Origin: Thermoflavimicrobium daqui
GTDB taxonomy: Bacteria; Bacillota; Bacilli; Thermoactinomycetales; Thermoactinomycetaceae
Reading direction: 5' to 3'
DNA: 64,000 bases
Assembly: GCF_003313465.1 (NCBI RefSeq)
Contig: NZ_KZ845670.1
Span: 1-64,000, forward strand
In this document: in pieces, positions 9,685 to 18,250 of the stretch
Layout: the number at the start of each line of letters is the position of its first letter
Numbering within the stretch: the stretch's first letter is position 1
Translations under genes and position numbers: made by a program
The notes under the pieces: generated by a model
What the model was told of the DNA's origin: nothing
The model's database searches: none
Seen by the model: only the letters and a program-made list of their open reading frames with translations

Positions 9685-10457
9685 CCGAGTACACCTACCA
9701 TATCTTGTACGGCTTTTTCGGGGTCAGGTTGACGCATAAAGTACTCGCCAATTAGGACACCATCTACGCCCATTGTCGCTATCTTTTGTGCATCTTCCTG
9801 AGATAAAACACCACTTTCACTAATGACTGGGATCAATGGTTGAGCGATCTGTAGAATTCTCTCTGTTTGCTTGATATCTACTGTAAAAGTAGTAAGATCA
9901 CGATTATTGATACCAAATACATCCGCATCACAAGCAAGTGCTTTGTCTAACTCAGACGCTTCGTGTACTTCCACCAATACTTCCATTTGTAGTTGATGGG
10001 CTATTTTCACAAACTCGTTCAGCTGATCCGCTGATAAAATGGTTGCAATCAATAAAATGGCATCGGCACCCAAATATTTACTCTCCAAAATTTGACTAGG
10101 ATCAATAATAAAATCCTTACGTAAGACAGGGATTTGGACAGACTGTTTTACTTTGACTAAGTTTTCATTACTCGCTTTAAAAAAAGAGGTATCTGTTAAT
10201 ACTGAAATGGCTTTAGCACCCGCTCGCTCGTAACCTTGTGCAATCTTGCCTGGATCAACTTGTTGCCTGATCACACCTTTACTAGGGGATGCAGGCTTGA
10301 CCTCTGCAATAATTCCAAGTGACGTCGATTCTTGCAAAGCTTTTGCTAATGAGATACAGGGAGGGAGCTGTTTTGCTTGTTGAAAATCTTGTTCAGTCCA
10401 GCTAATCTGGGCCACTTCTTGCTGTTTCACTTCGACGATTCGATCAAGAATATGCAT
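9681..10457 (-). CDS. trpC: Indole-3-glycerol phosphate synthase
   Basis: A 258-residue TIM-barrel enzyme that closes the indole ring. GIIAEVKPASPSKGVI, VLRKDFIIDPSQILESKYLG, LVEVHEASELDKAL, FGINNRDLTTF and VISESGVLS mark successive strands with the known catalytic Glu, Lys and Asn residues. The ATG at 10457 overlaps the end of trpD by 14 bp. Function and place are the same as in the B. subtilis trp operon. Confidence 0.96.
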   Translation of the reverse strand: MHILDRIVEVKQQEVAQISWTEQDFQQAKQLPPCISLAKALQESTSLGIIAEVKPASPSKGVIRQQVDPGKIAQGYERAGAKAISVLTDTSFFKASNENLVKVKQSVQIPVLRKDFIIDPSQILESKYLGADAILLIATILSADQLNEFVKIAHQLQMEVLVEVHEASELDKALACDADVFGINNRDLTTFTVDIKQTERILQIAQPLIPVISESGVLSQEDAQKIATMGVDGVLIGEYFMRQPDPEKAVQDMVGVLG

Positions 10458-11475
10458 GTTTTTTTACCTCCCAAGAATAATGAATGACTTCATGTAACTT
10501 TTGTTTGGCTTTTCCTGTGTCAATCATTTCAGCTGCCAATTGAACCCCTTCTTTTAAACTTTTTGCCTTTCCTGATACATAGAGGACAGCTCCGGCATTC
10601 GCTAAGACAATCTCTCGAGCATCCCCACCTTCTCCTGTTAAAATCCGATGAATCTGCCGAGCACTTTCTTTTACATCACGTGAATGAATCTCAGGCTCTG
10701 GACGTGTTGTAAGACCGATCTCTTCAGGTGTAATTTCATATGTGCTGATTTCACCCTGGATAAGTTCACTGATGCGAGTTGGACCCGCAATCGAAATTTC
10801 ATCTAAACCATCTCGACCCGATACCACTAATACCCTTTCACTCCCCATCTCCTTGAGTACCTCTGCGACTACCTCGGTCAATTCAAGATCATATACACCT
10901 ACCAACTGGACTTTGACTTGAAAGGGGTTAACCAAGGGACCTAGCAAGTTAAAACAGGTTCGAAAACCTAGTTCTTTACGCGTAGGCATCACATGCTTCA
11001 TTGATTCATGAAAGAGGGGAGCAAATAAAAAGCAGAATCCTGTTTCAGAAAGCAATTGATAAGCTTCATCTGTAGACATATAGATATTGATCCCTAATTG
11101 CTCCAATACATCCGCACTGCCACTTTTACTAGAAACCGAACGATTACCATGTTTCGCAATCGAAACACCTGCCGCAGTAGCTATGAGGGCAGCAGCCGTT
11201 GAGATATTAAACGTATATTTTCCATCTCCACCGGTTCCACAAGTATCTACCGTATCTGGAAATACAGATGGAAGCGTTGTTGCATGCTCCTGCATTGCCT
11301 TAGCAAATCCAACCAATTCCTCTCTTGATTCTCTTTTGATCTTCAATGCTGTTAACAAAGCCGCCATTTGCGAAGAGCTTAATTTACCTTTCATCATCGC
11401 ATCCATTAATGCAAACGCTTCGATACGGGTTAAGTCTTTTCCCTCAACAACCTTGGCTAACCTTTCTTGGACCAT
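10444..11475 (-). CDS. trpD: Anthranilate phosphoribosyltransferase
   Basis: About 343 residues. It transfers the phosphoribosyl group of PRPP to anthranilate. DTCGTGGDGKYTFNIST (PRPP loop), AKHGNRSVSSKSGSADVLE, KELGFRTCFNLLGPLVNP and VSGRDGLDEIS are diagnostic. Two starts are possible: GTG at 11484 and ATG at 11475. I chose the ATG because GGAGAG lies 8 bp before it, whereas the GTG sits directly on that site. The gene begins inside the 3' end of trpE. No glutamine amidotransferase (trpG) is fused or adjacent. Confidence 0.95.
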   Translation of the reverse strand: MVQERLAKVVEGKDLTRIEAFALMDAMMKGKLSSSQMAALLTALKIKRESREELVGFAKAMQEHATTLPSVFPDTVDTCGTGGDGKYTFNISTAAALIATAAGVSIAKHGNRSVSSKSGSADVLEQLGINIYMSTDEAYQLLSETGFCFLFAPLFHESMKHVMPTRKELGFRTCFNLLGPLVNPFQVKVQLVGVYDLELTEVVAEVLKEMGSERVLVVSGRDGLDEISIAGPTRISELIQGEISTYEITPEEIGLTTRPEPEIHSRDVKESARQIHRILTGEGGDAREIVLANAGAVLYVSGKAKSLKEGVQLAAEMIDTGKAKQKLHEVIHYSWEVKKHAYS

Positions 11476-12994
11476 CTTGTTCACTCTCCATTCTCTCCAT
11501 TTGTGAAGCCATTTCTAATGCTTTTAGCATCGCTGTAGCTTTATTCACCGATTCCATATACTCATTTTCGGGCACTGATCCCGATACAACGCCACCACCA
11601 GCTTGGATATAGGCCTTATTATCTCGGAAATAAATGGTTCGAATAGCAATACACGTATCCACATTACCTGTATAGCTAAAATAGCCAATCGCCCCTGCAT
11701 AAATCCCTCTTGGTTCAGGTTCTAATTCTGCAATAATCTCCATGGCTCGAATCTTAGGTGCCCCAGAAACTGTTCCGGCTGGAAAACAAGCTCGAACTGC
11801 ATCCGATGCACGATATTCATCTTTTAGCCGACCCATGACATGGGATACGATGTGCATAATATGGGAATATTTCTCAATTTTCATCTTTTCTGTCACTTGA
11901 ACAGTTCCATAATGAGAAATCCGTCCTAAATCGTTTCGTCCTAAATCAACTAACATCACATGCTCAGCAATCTCTTTAGGATCTTGTAGTAACTCTATCA
12001 TCAACTGTTCATCTTCCATGTGATTACGTCCTCTCGGACGAGAACCGGCAATGGGACGAGTGTTCGCAATACCATCGATCACTTTTACCAATAATTCTGG
12101 AGAAGCTCCTACCACCGTTTCGTCTTTCATCTGGAGATAGTACATATAAGTTGATGGATTGATTTGTCTTAGCACACGATATACATGCATGGGTGAAGGA
12201 TGATCATTCCATGTCCAACGCTGGGAAGGAACGACTTGAAATATATCTCCTGCACGGATATACTCTTTCGCCTTTTCAACCATATCCATATAAGTTTCTT
12301 TTGACACATTGGAGGTGACTTTCTCCCATGGTATCGCTGGTTCCGTGAGGGGGATGGATTTAGGGATGTCCGTTGGCATGCGTTTTAAATCACGATACCA
12401 AGAATCTAGCTGGGAAATCGTTTCTTTGTAAAGAACTTGCAGCTCAGATAAACTTTTATTTCGAACCAAAATATTTTGTACCAAAATAATTTGGCGCTTG
12501 AAATGGTCATACACTAGTAATCGATCATAAAACATCAAATGAACATCATAAGCCCCAGTTCCTTTACCTTTAGGAGGGGTATCCAAAACAGGTTCAAAAT
12601 AGCGCACCAGATCATAGCTCAGATATCCCACAGCTCCACCTAAAAATGGAGGATAAGCTGGGTATTTGGGAGTCTTACATTCCGTCATCCACTCTTCTAA
12701 AAGAGGAAGTGGATCTGTAGCTTGGATATCATGCTGACCTTGGTATCGATCTTGGATCGTATAATTTCCATCTTTTCCTGTTAAGGTGCGAAAGGGACGA
12801 CAACCCATAAAAGAATAGCGAGCAATCTTCTGTTCTCCTTCCACACTCTCTAGTAGAAAGGAATAGTCTGACTCAGGTAAACGATGGTACAAGGAAATCG
12901 GTGTTTCCATATCATCAATAATCGTTTTACAAATAGGAATCATCGTATAGGATGGTTGATACGCGATGACATCATCGAATGAGGGATAAATCAA
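11444..12994 (-). CDS. trpE: Anthranilate synthase component I
   Basis: This 516-residue enzyme turns chorismate into anthranilate using ammonia supplied by a glutamine amidotransferase partner, which is not encoded in this window. The N-terminal part includes the LLESVE motif used for tryptophan feedback. The C-terminal catalytic part shows FQVVPSQRW, NPSTYMYYL, TRPIAGSRPRG, GRNDLGRIS and FPAGTVSGAPKIRAMEII. The start is TTG at 12994, 8 bp after AAAGGAGG. Upstream lie an attenuator hairpin and a TRAP-binding site, so expression is predicted to fall when tryptophan is plentiful. Confidence 0.95.
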   Translation of the reverse strand: MIYPSFDDVIAYQPSYTMIPICKTIIDDMETPISLYHRLPESDYSFLLESVEGEQKIARYSFMGCRPFRTLTGKDGNYTIQDRYQGQHDIQATDPLPLLEEWMTECKTPKYPAYPPFLGGAVGYLSYDLVRYFEPVLDTPPKGKGTGAYDVHLMFYDRLLVYDHFKRQIILVQNILVRNKSLSELQVLYKETISQLDSWYRDLKRMPTDIPKSIPLTEPAIPWEKVTSNVSKETYMDMVEKAKEYIRAGDIFQVVPSQRWTWNDHPSPMHVYRVLRQINPSTYMYYLQMKDETVVGASPELLVKVIDGIANTRPIAGSRPRGRNHMEDEQLMIELLQDPKEIAEHVMLVDLGRNDLGRISHYGTVQVTEKMKIEKYSHIMHIVSHVMGRLKDEYRASDAVRACFPAGTVSGAPKIRAMEIIAELEPEPRGIYAGAIGYFSYTGNVDTCIAIRTIYFRDNKAYIQAGGGVVSGSVPENEYMESVNKATAMLKALEMASQMERMESEQDGPRKVSQGC

Positions 12995-13066
12995 TCAATT
13001 GGCCTCCTTTGCTGATGAAAGGAGAATGGAATTGAGGAACAATGTGGGGAATTATTCATATATAAA

Positions 13067-13091
13067 TAGCCGAAGCATCTCGCTTCGGCTA
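13067..13091 (-). terminator. trp leader attenuator (intrinsic terminator)
   Basis: TAGCCGAAGC pairs perfectly with GCTTCGGCTA around a 5-nt loop; on the minus strand the stem runs into ATTTATATAT. It lies about 70 bp before the trpE start and directly after the TRAP triplets, the position of the attenuator in the B. subtilis trp leader. Confidence 0.85.
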
Positions 13092-13103
13092 TCATCTTCA
13101 AAC

Positions 13104-13166
13104 ACTATGCCTCGGCTCTGCTCCTCTCAGCTCTACCCATTCTCATCTCTACTCTGCTATACACTC
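13104..13166 (-). promoter_or_regulatory. TRAP RNA-binding site: 11 GAG/UAG triplets in the trp leader
   Basis: Read on the minus strand the leader contains, in order, GAG, TAG, GAG, GAG, GAG, GAG, GAG, GAG, GAG, GAG, TAG, mostly separated by 2 nt; one gap of 8 nt holds a GGG and another is 4 nt. Eleven triplets match the 11 subunits of the TRAP ring. Further GAG/TAG copies lie upstream (13171-13235). MtrB (TRAP) is encoded at 33030-33251. Binding would block an antiterminator and let the 13067-13091 terminator form when tryptophan is high. Confidence 0.9.
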
Positions 13167-13263
13167 GATTACTCTAAATTCAAATAAAAGGCTACCCTCT
13201 AAAACAGTCTCTAAGCTCTTAAAATACTCTCAAATTTATAAATGCAATCTTCCTATACTCCAA

Positions 13264-13292
13264 AATTTATCTTAGATCTTTCTATCTGTCAA
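13264..13292 (-). promoter_or_regulatory. Internal sigma-A promoter of the trp genes
   Basis: On the minus strand TTGACA (13287-13292) is followed after 17 bp by TAAATT (13264-13269). The aroH stop codon TGA lies inside the -35 hexamer. Transcription would begin near 13257 and produce a leader of about 260 nt that includes the TRAP site. Confidence 0.8.
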
Positions 13293-13663
13293 CCTTCGTT
13301 TTCTACTAAATCAGGGCGTAAACACACCGCCTCATTTAAGTATACATGGCGAATCTCTTTTTGTGACTTATCCGTATTCCATAAGATCATTAAGCGAATA
13401 CAACGTGGTAAACCTCCGGGTACCTCTAGTTCACTTGAACCCATGACTGGCACCAACTCCCAATTGGGGAGGGAGCGAATGGCTGATGCTGGATAAGCTG
13501 CATTTAAATCCGTAGTTGAGGTAATAAAGATACTTGCAATATCATCTGGCTTAAGCTCATTTTCTTGTACAATCGCAAAAATTAACTCTCTTACTGCTGA
13601 ACGGATCTCTTCTGGCTCATTCACGGAAACAGTCGTTGCTCCACGAATCCCCCTCACAGTCAT
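13289..13663 (-). CDS. aroH: Chorismate mutase, AroH type
   Basis: A 124-residue protein of the monofunctional AroH class (trimeric, pseudo-alpha/beta barrel), not the all-helical AroQ class. It converts chorismate to prephenate for tyrosine and phenylalanine. MTVRGIRGATTV with the active-site Arg, IFITSTTDLNAAYPASAIR, and MGSSELEVPGGLPRCIR with the Glu and Cys region agree closely with B. subtilis AroH. The start overlaps the aroB stop (ATGA). The trp promoter begins within its last codon. Confidence 0.96.
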   Translation of the reverse strand: MTVRGIRGATTVSVNEPEEIRSAVRELIFAIVQENELKPDDIASIFITSTTDLNAAYPASAIRSLPNWELVPVMGSSELEVPGGLPRCIRLMILWNTDKSQKEIRHVYLNEAVCLRPDLVENEG

Positions 13664-14763
13664 GCTTTTCCTCCCCTTATCTCTTGAAGTATCGTACGAA
13701 TTTGTTCTTCATGTATTCCTCTTACTAACTCTACACTTCCCAAGTCACTCGTTAAAACAAAGGAATATTCATCATTTCTAACTTTTTTATCGCGTTTCAT
13801 CGCTTGTAGAAGCAACTCATCGGTCACATGGCTTGGATTATATTGTGTTGGCAACTCAAACGCATGCAGTAGCTTTTCTGTTTTCACAACAACTTGCTTA
13901 TCGGTACCTAACACCTTGGTACTTAATCGAACGGCTCCAGCCATTCCAATCGCTACTGCTTCACCATGAGTATATACGCCATAACCTGCAACAGCTTCCA
14001 AGGCATGACCAATCGTATGCCCGTAATTGAGTATCGCTCTTAAGCCTACTTCCTTCTCATCTTGAGATACTACAGCTACCTTCACTTGGCAACCACGATA
14101 AATCGCTTCAGAAATCTTCTCAGCATGAAGAGCCATGAGTTCTTCACTATTTTGTTCTAGCCACTTGATAAATGAAGGATCCCAGATAAGTGCATGTTTA
14201 ACCACTTCAGCAAAGCCAGAGATCAACTCTCGTTTCGGTAAGGTGTTTAATGTTTCTACATCGTATAATACAAGCATGGGTTGATGAAAAGCGCCGATTA
14301 CATTTTTCCCTAGTGCATGATTCACCCCTACTTTTCCTCCGACACTACTATCATGAGCAAGCAGTGTCGTAGGAATTTGTATAAATGGAATTCCTCGCAT
14401 ATAGGTGGCGGCTACAAATCCGGCTAAATCCCCGATTACTCCTCCACCGAGAGCGATGATTACACTTTGACGATCCAAACCGAAACGAAGGCATTCACCG
14501 ATTAAATGCTCTAACTGTTGTAAATTTTTGCTACTTTCACCAGCGGGGACGATCGCCATCCCCACTTCATATCCCGCTTTCTCTAATACAGTTTGTACCT
14601 GCTTACTATATAATGGCGCAACATGTGAATCAGAGATGATAAACAGTTTACGCCTAAATGTCATTCCCGCTTCTTGTAGTACTTCAGGTAGTTTGGCTAA
14701 AATGCCCTTACCAATATAAATAGGATATTGGCAATGATCCAACGAAACGGTTAGCTTCTTCAT
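13660..14763 (-). CDS. aroB: 3-Dehydroquinate synthase
   Basis: This 367-residue NAD- and metal-dependent enzyme makes 3-dehydroquinate from DAHP, step two of the shikimate pathway. ALGGGVIGDLAGFVAATYMRG, PTTLLAHDSSVGGKVGVNH and NYGHTIGHALEA supply the nucleotide loop, substrate residues and metal-binding His. It begins 2 bp after the aroC stop. Length and start agree with the family. Confidence 0.96.
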   Translation of the reverse strand: MKKLTVSLDHCQYPIYIGKGILAKLPEVLQEAGMTFRRKLFIISDSHVAPLYSKQVQTVLEKAGYEVGMAIVPAGESSKNLQQLEHLIGECLRFGLDRQSVIIALGGGVIGDLAGFVAATYMRGIPFIQIPTTLLAHDSSVGGKVGVNHALGKNVIGAFHQPMLVLYDVETLNTLPKRELISGFAEVVKHALIWDPSFIKWLEQNSEELMALHAEKISEAIYRGCQVKVAVVSQDEKEVGLRAILNYGHTIGHALEAVAGYGVYTHGEAVAIGMAGAVRLSTKVLGTDKQVVVKTEKLLHAFELPTQYNPSHVTDELLLQAMKRDKKVRNDEYSFVLTSDLGSVELVRGIHEEQIRTILQEIRGGKA

Positions 14764-14765
14764 GA

Positions 14766-15926
14766 TTAAAACCTCAATGTCCGCTCACGATATTGCTTAA
14801 CTTGTTCTACAAGCTCATCGGCCGTATCTGCGGGGAATTTCTCTAGCAAGGCACAAGCTACTTCCCATGCCACGACATTTTCAGCGACGACACTAGCAGC
14901 AGGTACGGCACAACTATCTGAGCGTTCAATACTTGCTGCAAATGTTTCTTTGGTGTCTATATCTACACTATTTAGCGGTTTATATAGCGTAGGAATGGGC
15001 TTCATCACACCACGAACGACAATAGCTTCTCCTGTCGTCATACCGCCTTCAAATCCACCTAACCGATTGGTTGCACGATAAAATCCACGCTCTTTCGACC
15101 ACATGATTTCATCGTGAACTTTTGAACCTTTGCGTTTTGCTGCTTCAAAGCCGATACCAAATTCAACTCCTTTAAAAGCATTAATACTGACAACTGCTTG
15201 AGCAATCCGTGCATCTAGTTTACGATCCCAATGCACATGACTACCTAAGCCAATGGGTACTCCTTCGACGATCACTTCCACAATGCCACCCAGTGAGTCT
15301 CCTTCTTTTTTGGCTTGATCGATCAGCTCCATCATTCGTTTCGCTGCCTCTTTATCTAAACAGCGAACAGGTGAGTCTTCGGCTTGTTGAATCAAGTCCG
15401 CTAAAGGAAGCTCAACTCGTTCTGCTTCGATTTCTCCTATCCTTACCACGTGGCTAGCTAACTGAATGCCACATTCCTCTAGAATCAGACGAGCAACCGC
15501 TCCAGCTGCAACACGAGCCGCTGTTTCACGAGCACTGGATCTTTCTAAGACATCGCGCATATCATGATGTCCATATTTGATAGCCCCATTCAGATCAGCA
15601 TGACCGGGGCGTGGGCGGGGAATCCGACGCTTTTCGGCTTCTTCCGGGCTGGAATAGGGATCCATGATTTTTTGCCAGTGAGTCCAATCTTTATTTTCTA
15701 TCACTAAAGTTACTGGTGCTCCGGTCGTTTTTCCGAATCGAACACCTGATAAAATTTCTACTTGATCCGATTCGATCTGCATCCGACGGCCACGCCCATA
15801 TCCTTTTTGTCTCCGCTTTAACTGCCAGTCAATTTTTTCTTTTGCAAAAGATAGTTGACTAGGGAGTCCTTCGACGATGACAGTTAATTGTGGTCCATGT
15901 GATTCTCCTGCAGTTAGGTATCTCAT
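14766..15926 (-). CDS. aroC: Chorismate synthase
   Basis: A 386-residue FMN-dependent lyase (called AroF in B. subtilis) that forms chorismate from [24 protein letters not shown] at the start, [32 protein letters not shown] and [15 protein letters not shown] are standard. The ATG at 15926 has AGGAG about 12 bp upstream. It is the first gene of the supraoperon. EPSP synthase, which supplies its substrate, is not in this window. Confidence 0.96.
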   Translation of the reverse strand: MRYLTAGESHGPQLTVIVEGLPSQLSFAKEKIDWQLKRRQKGYGRGRRMQIESDQVEILSGVRFGKTTGAPVTLVIENKDWTHWQKIMDPYSSPEEAEKRRIPRPRPGHADLNGAIKYGHHDMRDVLERSSARETAARVAAGAVARLILEECGIQLASHVVRIGEIEAERVELPLADLIQQAEDSPVRCLDKEAAKRMMELIDQAKKEGDSLGGIVEVIVEGVPIGLGSHVHWDRKLDARIAQAVVSINAFKGVEFGIGFEAAKRKGSKVHDEIMWSKERGFYRATNRLGGFEGGMTTGEAIVVRGVMKPIPTLYKPLNSVDIDTKETFAASIERSDSCAVPAASVVAENVVAWEVACALLEKFPADTADELVEQVKQYRERTLRF

Positions 15927-16332
15927 CTAACTCTCAGCTCCTATATTCCAATAATTGCTCTACGTTCATTTCCTTACTTCCGATTGCTTGAATTTTAGCA
16001 ACGAGGTTTTAATTTTCTAACATCTGTTCTAGCTTTTACTTTAGTATATATAATAAGGCCTATTAGATATAATAGATATAATAACACAATCATTTACTGT
16101 TGTAATGCACTGAATTGTATTTCCCTATCAAAAATAATATTCCTATAAACTTTTATAAGAACATTAGCTGGAACGTGCAATGCCGAACGGAAGTCTCGTA
16201 AGGAAACATGCCCCTAAATACCCCTCTCATTCCATGTTCTTCTGCAGAGTCAAGACATGATAGAAGTTGAGAGCCGACTTAGCTGAAAAATGCTTCTCCC
16301 TCGTACTTATCTCTGGTTATTCGACAATTGAT
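15927..16332. other. Non-coding stretch between the met and aro operons
   Basis: About 400 bp without a recognisable gene. The AT-rich part 16040-16085 contains TATA-like hexamers on the minus strand (for example TTGTGT, 16 bp, TCTAAT) that could drive aroC, but none is convincing. The part at 16153-16278 keeps an open minus-strand frame without a start codon and may be a gene remnant. Confidence 0.4.
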
Positions 16333-16373
16333 AAAAACAAGCACTCCTAGCCATTCATGGCGAGTGCTTGTTT
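16333..16373 (-). terminator. Terminator of the methionine operon
   Basis: AACAAGCACTC (16336-16346) pairs with GAGTGCTTGTT (16362-16372), with an inner GCCA/TGGC helix; on the minus strand the stem runs into TTTTTATC. It lies just past the yitJ stop. Confidence 0.85.
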
Positions 16374-16377
16374 TATA

Positions 16378-18237
16378 CTAAGCCTCCACAGCCAAACGGC
16401 TTTGATCTTGCTCTCGAATGTACTTTGTAAGCTCTTCTGTCATTCGCCAATAGGAAAAAGGCGTCATTAAGTAAATTCCTTGGAATTTCTCCATGGCTAT
16501 ATCGAGTAAACCTCTCGCAATGGCCACTCCTTCCGCACGACCTAATTGTTTATCCGTATGCTTTTCCATGCGGTTTAAGATGGCTTTCGGAATTTTAATC
16601 CCAGGCACTTCATTATGGAGGAATACTGCATTTCGATAACCGGTAAGTGGCATAATCCCTATAAATACGGGAACACCCAAATCTTTAGTCGCTTCATAAA
16701 TGTTATCAATACTTTCTTCATCATAAACGGGTTGGGTCATCACAAAGTCAGCCCCAGCTTCAATTTTTTTCTGAAGTCGATTCACTGCCGCTTCCAGCTT
16801 TTGTACATGGGGGTTAAATGCAGTTCCCACCACAAAGTGGGCTTTTTTCTTTAAATGTTTTCCGGAAAAAGAGATTCCTTGATTTAATCGCTTCACCATG
16901 CGAATCAATTCAAAAGAAGTCACATCATATATGGAGCTCGCTCCGGGCAAGTCTCCCATACGGGTTGGATCACCTGTAATGATTAGAATTTGATCAATTC
17001 CCAAAGCATGCAATCCCATTAGATGAGACTGTTGACCGAGTAGATTACGATCCCGACAGGCCACGTGAATGAGCGGCTCAATCCCTAGTTGCGATTTAAG
17101 AATGGCTCCTAAAGCAATATTACTCATCCGTGCTGTAGCAAGGGAGTTATCTGCCATGGTAAGTAAGTCGATTCCCGCTTGGGACAAGCGATGAGCACCA
17201 GTCAAAAATTGACGGATGTCCAAGTCTTTAGGTGGATCTAGTTCACATATAATCGTCCGTTTCTTCTTCACTTGCTCAACCACGGATGATTTTGGTGGCT
17301 TTGTTTCGGTGATTTCCGGCACAATGATCTCCAGTTGCTTCGGCTCGGGGTTTTTCCTCAGTACAGGCTTTTTACCTTCGAGTGCCTGCGATATTTGTCG
17401 GATATGCTCCGGTGTCGTACCACAACAACCACCGATTAACCGGACACCTTGTTCGATTAACAAAGGGGCTGTTTCACCAAAGTATTCAGGGAATGACTTA
17501 TATCTGATCTTTCCATCATCGATTCCGAGTCGCCCTGCATTAGGGAATGCCGAAATAATGAGTGACTCAGGAATGACTGTTTTTTCTAAGCTACGCAGGA
17601 TTTCCATCGGTCCTAGCCGGCAATTGATGCCCACGCCATCTACTCCTTGATCCGCTAGCTGCTGAAATGCCTCAGTTAACGTATATGCATCACGAGTCCG
17701 TCCCACTTCAAGCATCGACATTTGGGCAATGATGGGAAGATCGGTCAAAGAGCGAATGGTTTTGACAGCAATTAAGATCTCTTTTAAGTCTAGAAAGGTT
17801 TCGAGTAGAATACCATCAACCCCTGCAGATAATAAAGCAGTGGCTTGCTCTTCATACATATCGCGATATTCTTCTTCATCATAATCAATTACCCGACCTG
17901 CGCAAATCGAACCAATTGCCCCAACAATGAAAGCATCATCTCCTACAGCATCCCTAGCCACCTTCACAGCTTCCCGATTAATCCGTACAACTTTACTATC
18001 TAACCCATAGCGAGTTAGTCGCTCTCGGTTGGCAGCAAACGTATTCGTTTCAATCATACGTGCTCCCGCTTGATAGTAAGCTTGATGAATTTGAGCAACA
18101 AAGGCAGGATTCCTTAGAACAAGCTCTTCTTGACATTGCCCTAACGAAATTCCTTGTTGAAACATATACGTAGCCATGGCCCCATCACCAACTAATAATG
18201 AATCCGCTAAATGTTCTCGCAAGCTTCTATTAGCCAT
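16378..18237 (-). CDS. yitJ: Bifunctional homocysteine S-methyltransferase / 5,10-methylene-THF reductase
   Basis: A 619-residue fusion. The first about 300 residues are a zinc-dependent homocysteine methyltransferase domain: LVGDGAMATYMFQQG, GINCRLG with the first zinc Cys, and GGCCGTTPEHI with the Cys pair. The last about 280 residues are an FAD-dependent MetF domain (ICELDPPKD, HVACRDRN, ITGDPTRMG, FVMTQPVYDEE) that makes methyl-THF. Methyl-THF then feeds MetH next door. The start MANRSLREH at 18237 has AAAGGGG upstream; longer readings up to 18288 would run into metH. It is the last gene of the operon. Confidence 0.93.
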   Translation of the reverse strand: MANRSLREHLADSLLVGDGAMATYMFQQGISLGQCQEELVLRNPAFVAQIHQAYYQAGARMIETNTFAANRERLTRYGLDSKVVRINREAVKVARDAVGDDAFIVGAIGSICAGRVIDYDEEEYRDMYEEQATALLSAGVDGILLETFLDLKEILIAVKTIRSLTDLPIIAQMSMLEVGRTRDAYTLTEAFQQLADQGVDGVGINCRLGPMEILRSLEKTVIPESLIISAFPNAGRLGIDDGKIRYKSFPEYFGETAPLLIEQGVRLIGGCCGTTPEHIRQISQALEGKKPVLRKNPEPKQLEIIVPEITETKPPKSSVVEQVKKKRTIICELDPPKDLDIRQFLTGAHRLSQAGIDLLTMADNSLATARMSNIALGAILKSQLGIEPLIHVACRDRNLLGQQSHLMGLHALGIDQILIITGDPTRMGDLPGASSIYDVTSFELIRMVKRLNQGISFSGKHLKKKAHFVVGTAFNPHVQKLEAAVNRLQKKIEAGADFVMTQPVYDEESIDNIYEATKDLGVPVFIGIMPLTGYRNAVFLHNEVPGIKIPKAILNRMEKHTDKQLGRAEGVAIARGLLDIAMEKFQGIYLMTPFSYWRMTEELTKYIREQDQSRLAVEA

Positions 18238-18250
18238 CTCTTCAACCCCT

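Noticed and set aside
11087-11506. 139-codon plus-strand open frame over trpD
   Set aside because: Lies wholly antisense to trpD, whose motifs are clear; no ribosome site and no family pattern.
13104-13235. CTC-rich plus-strand repeat considered as a simple tandem repeat
   Set aside because: Spacing and strand fit TRAP triplets in the trp leader, which explains it fully.
17216-17650. 144-codon plus-strand open frame over yitJ
   Set aside because: Antisense shadow of a conserved enzyme with low-complexity Ser/Phe-rich translation.
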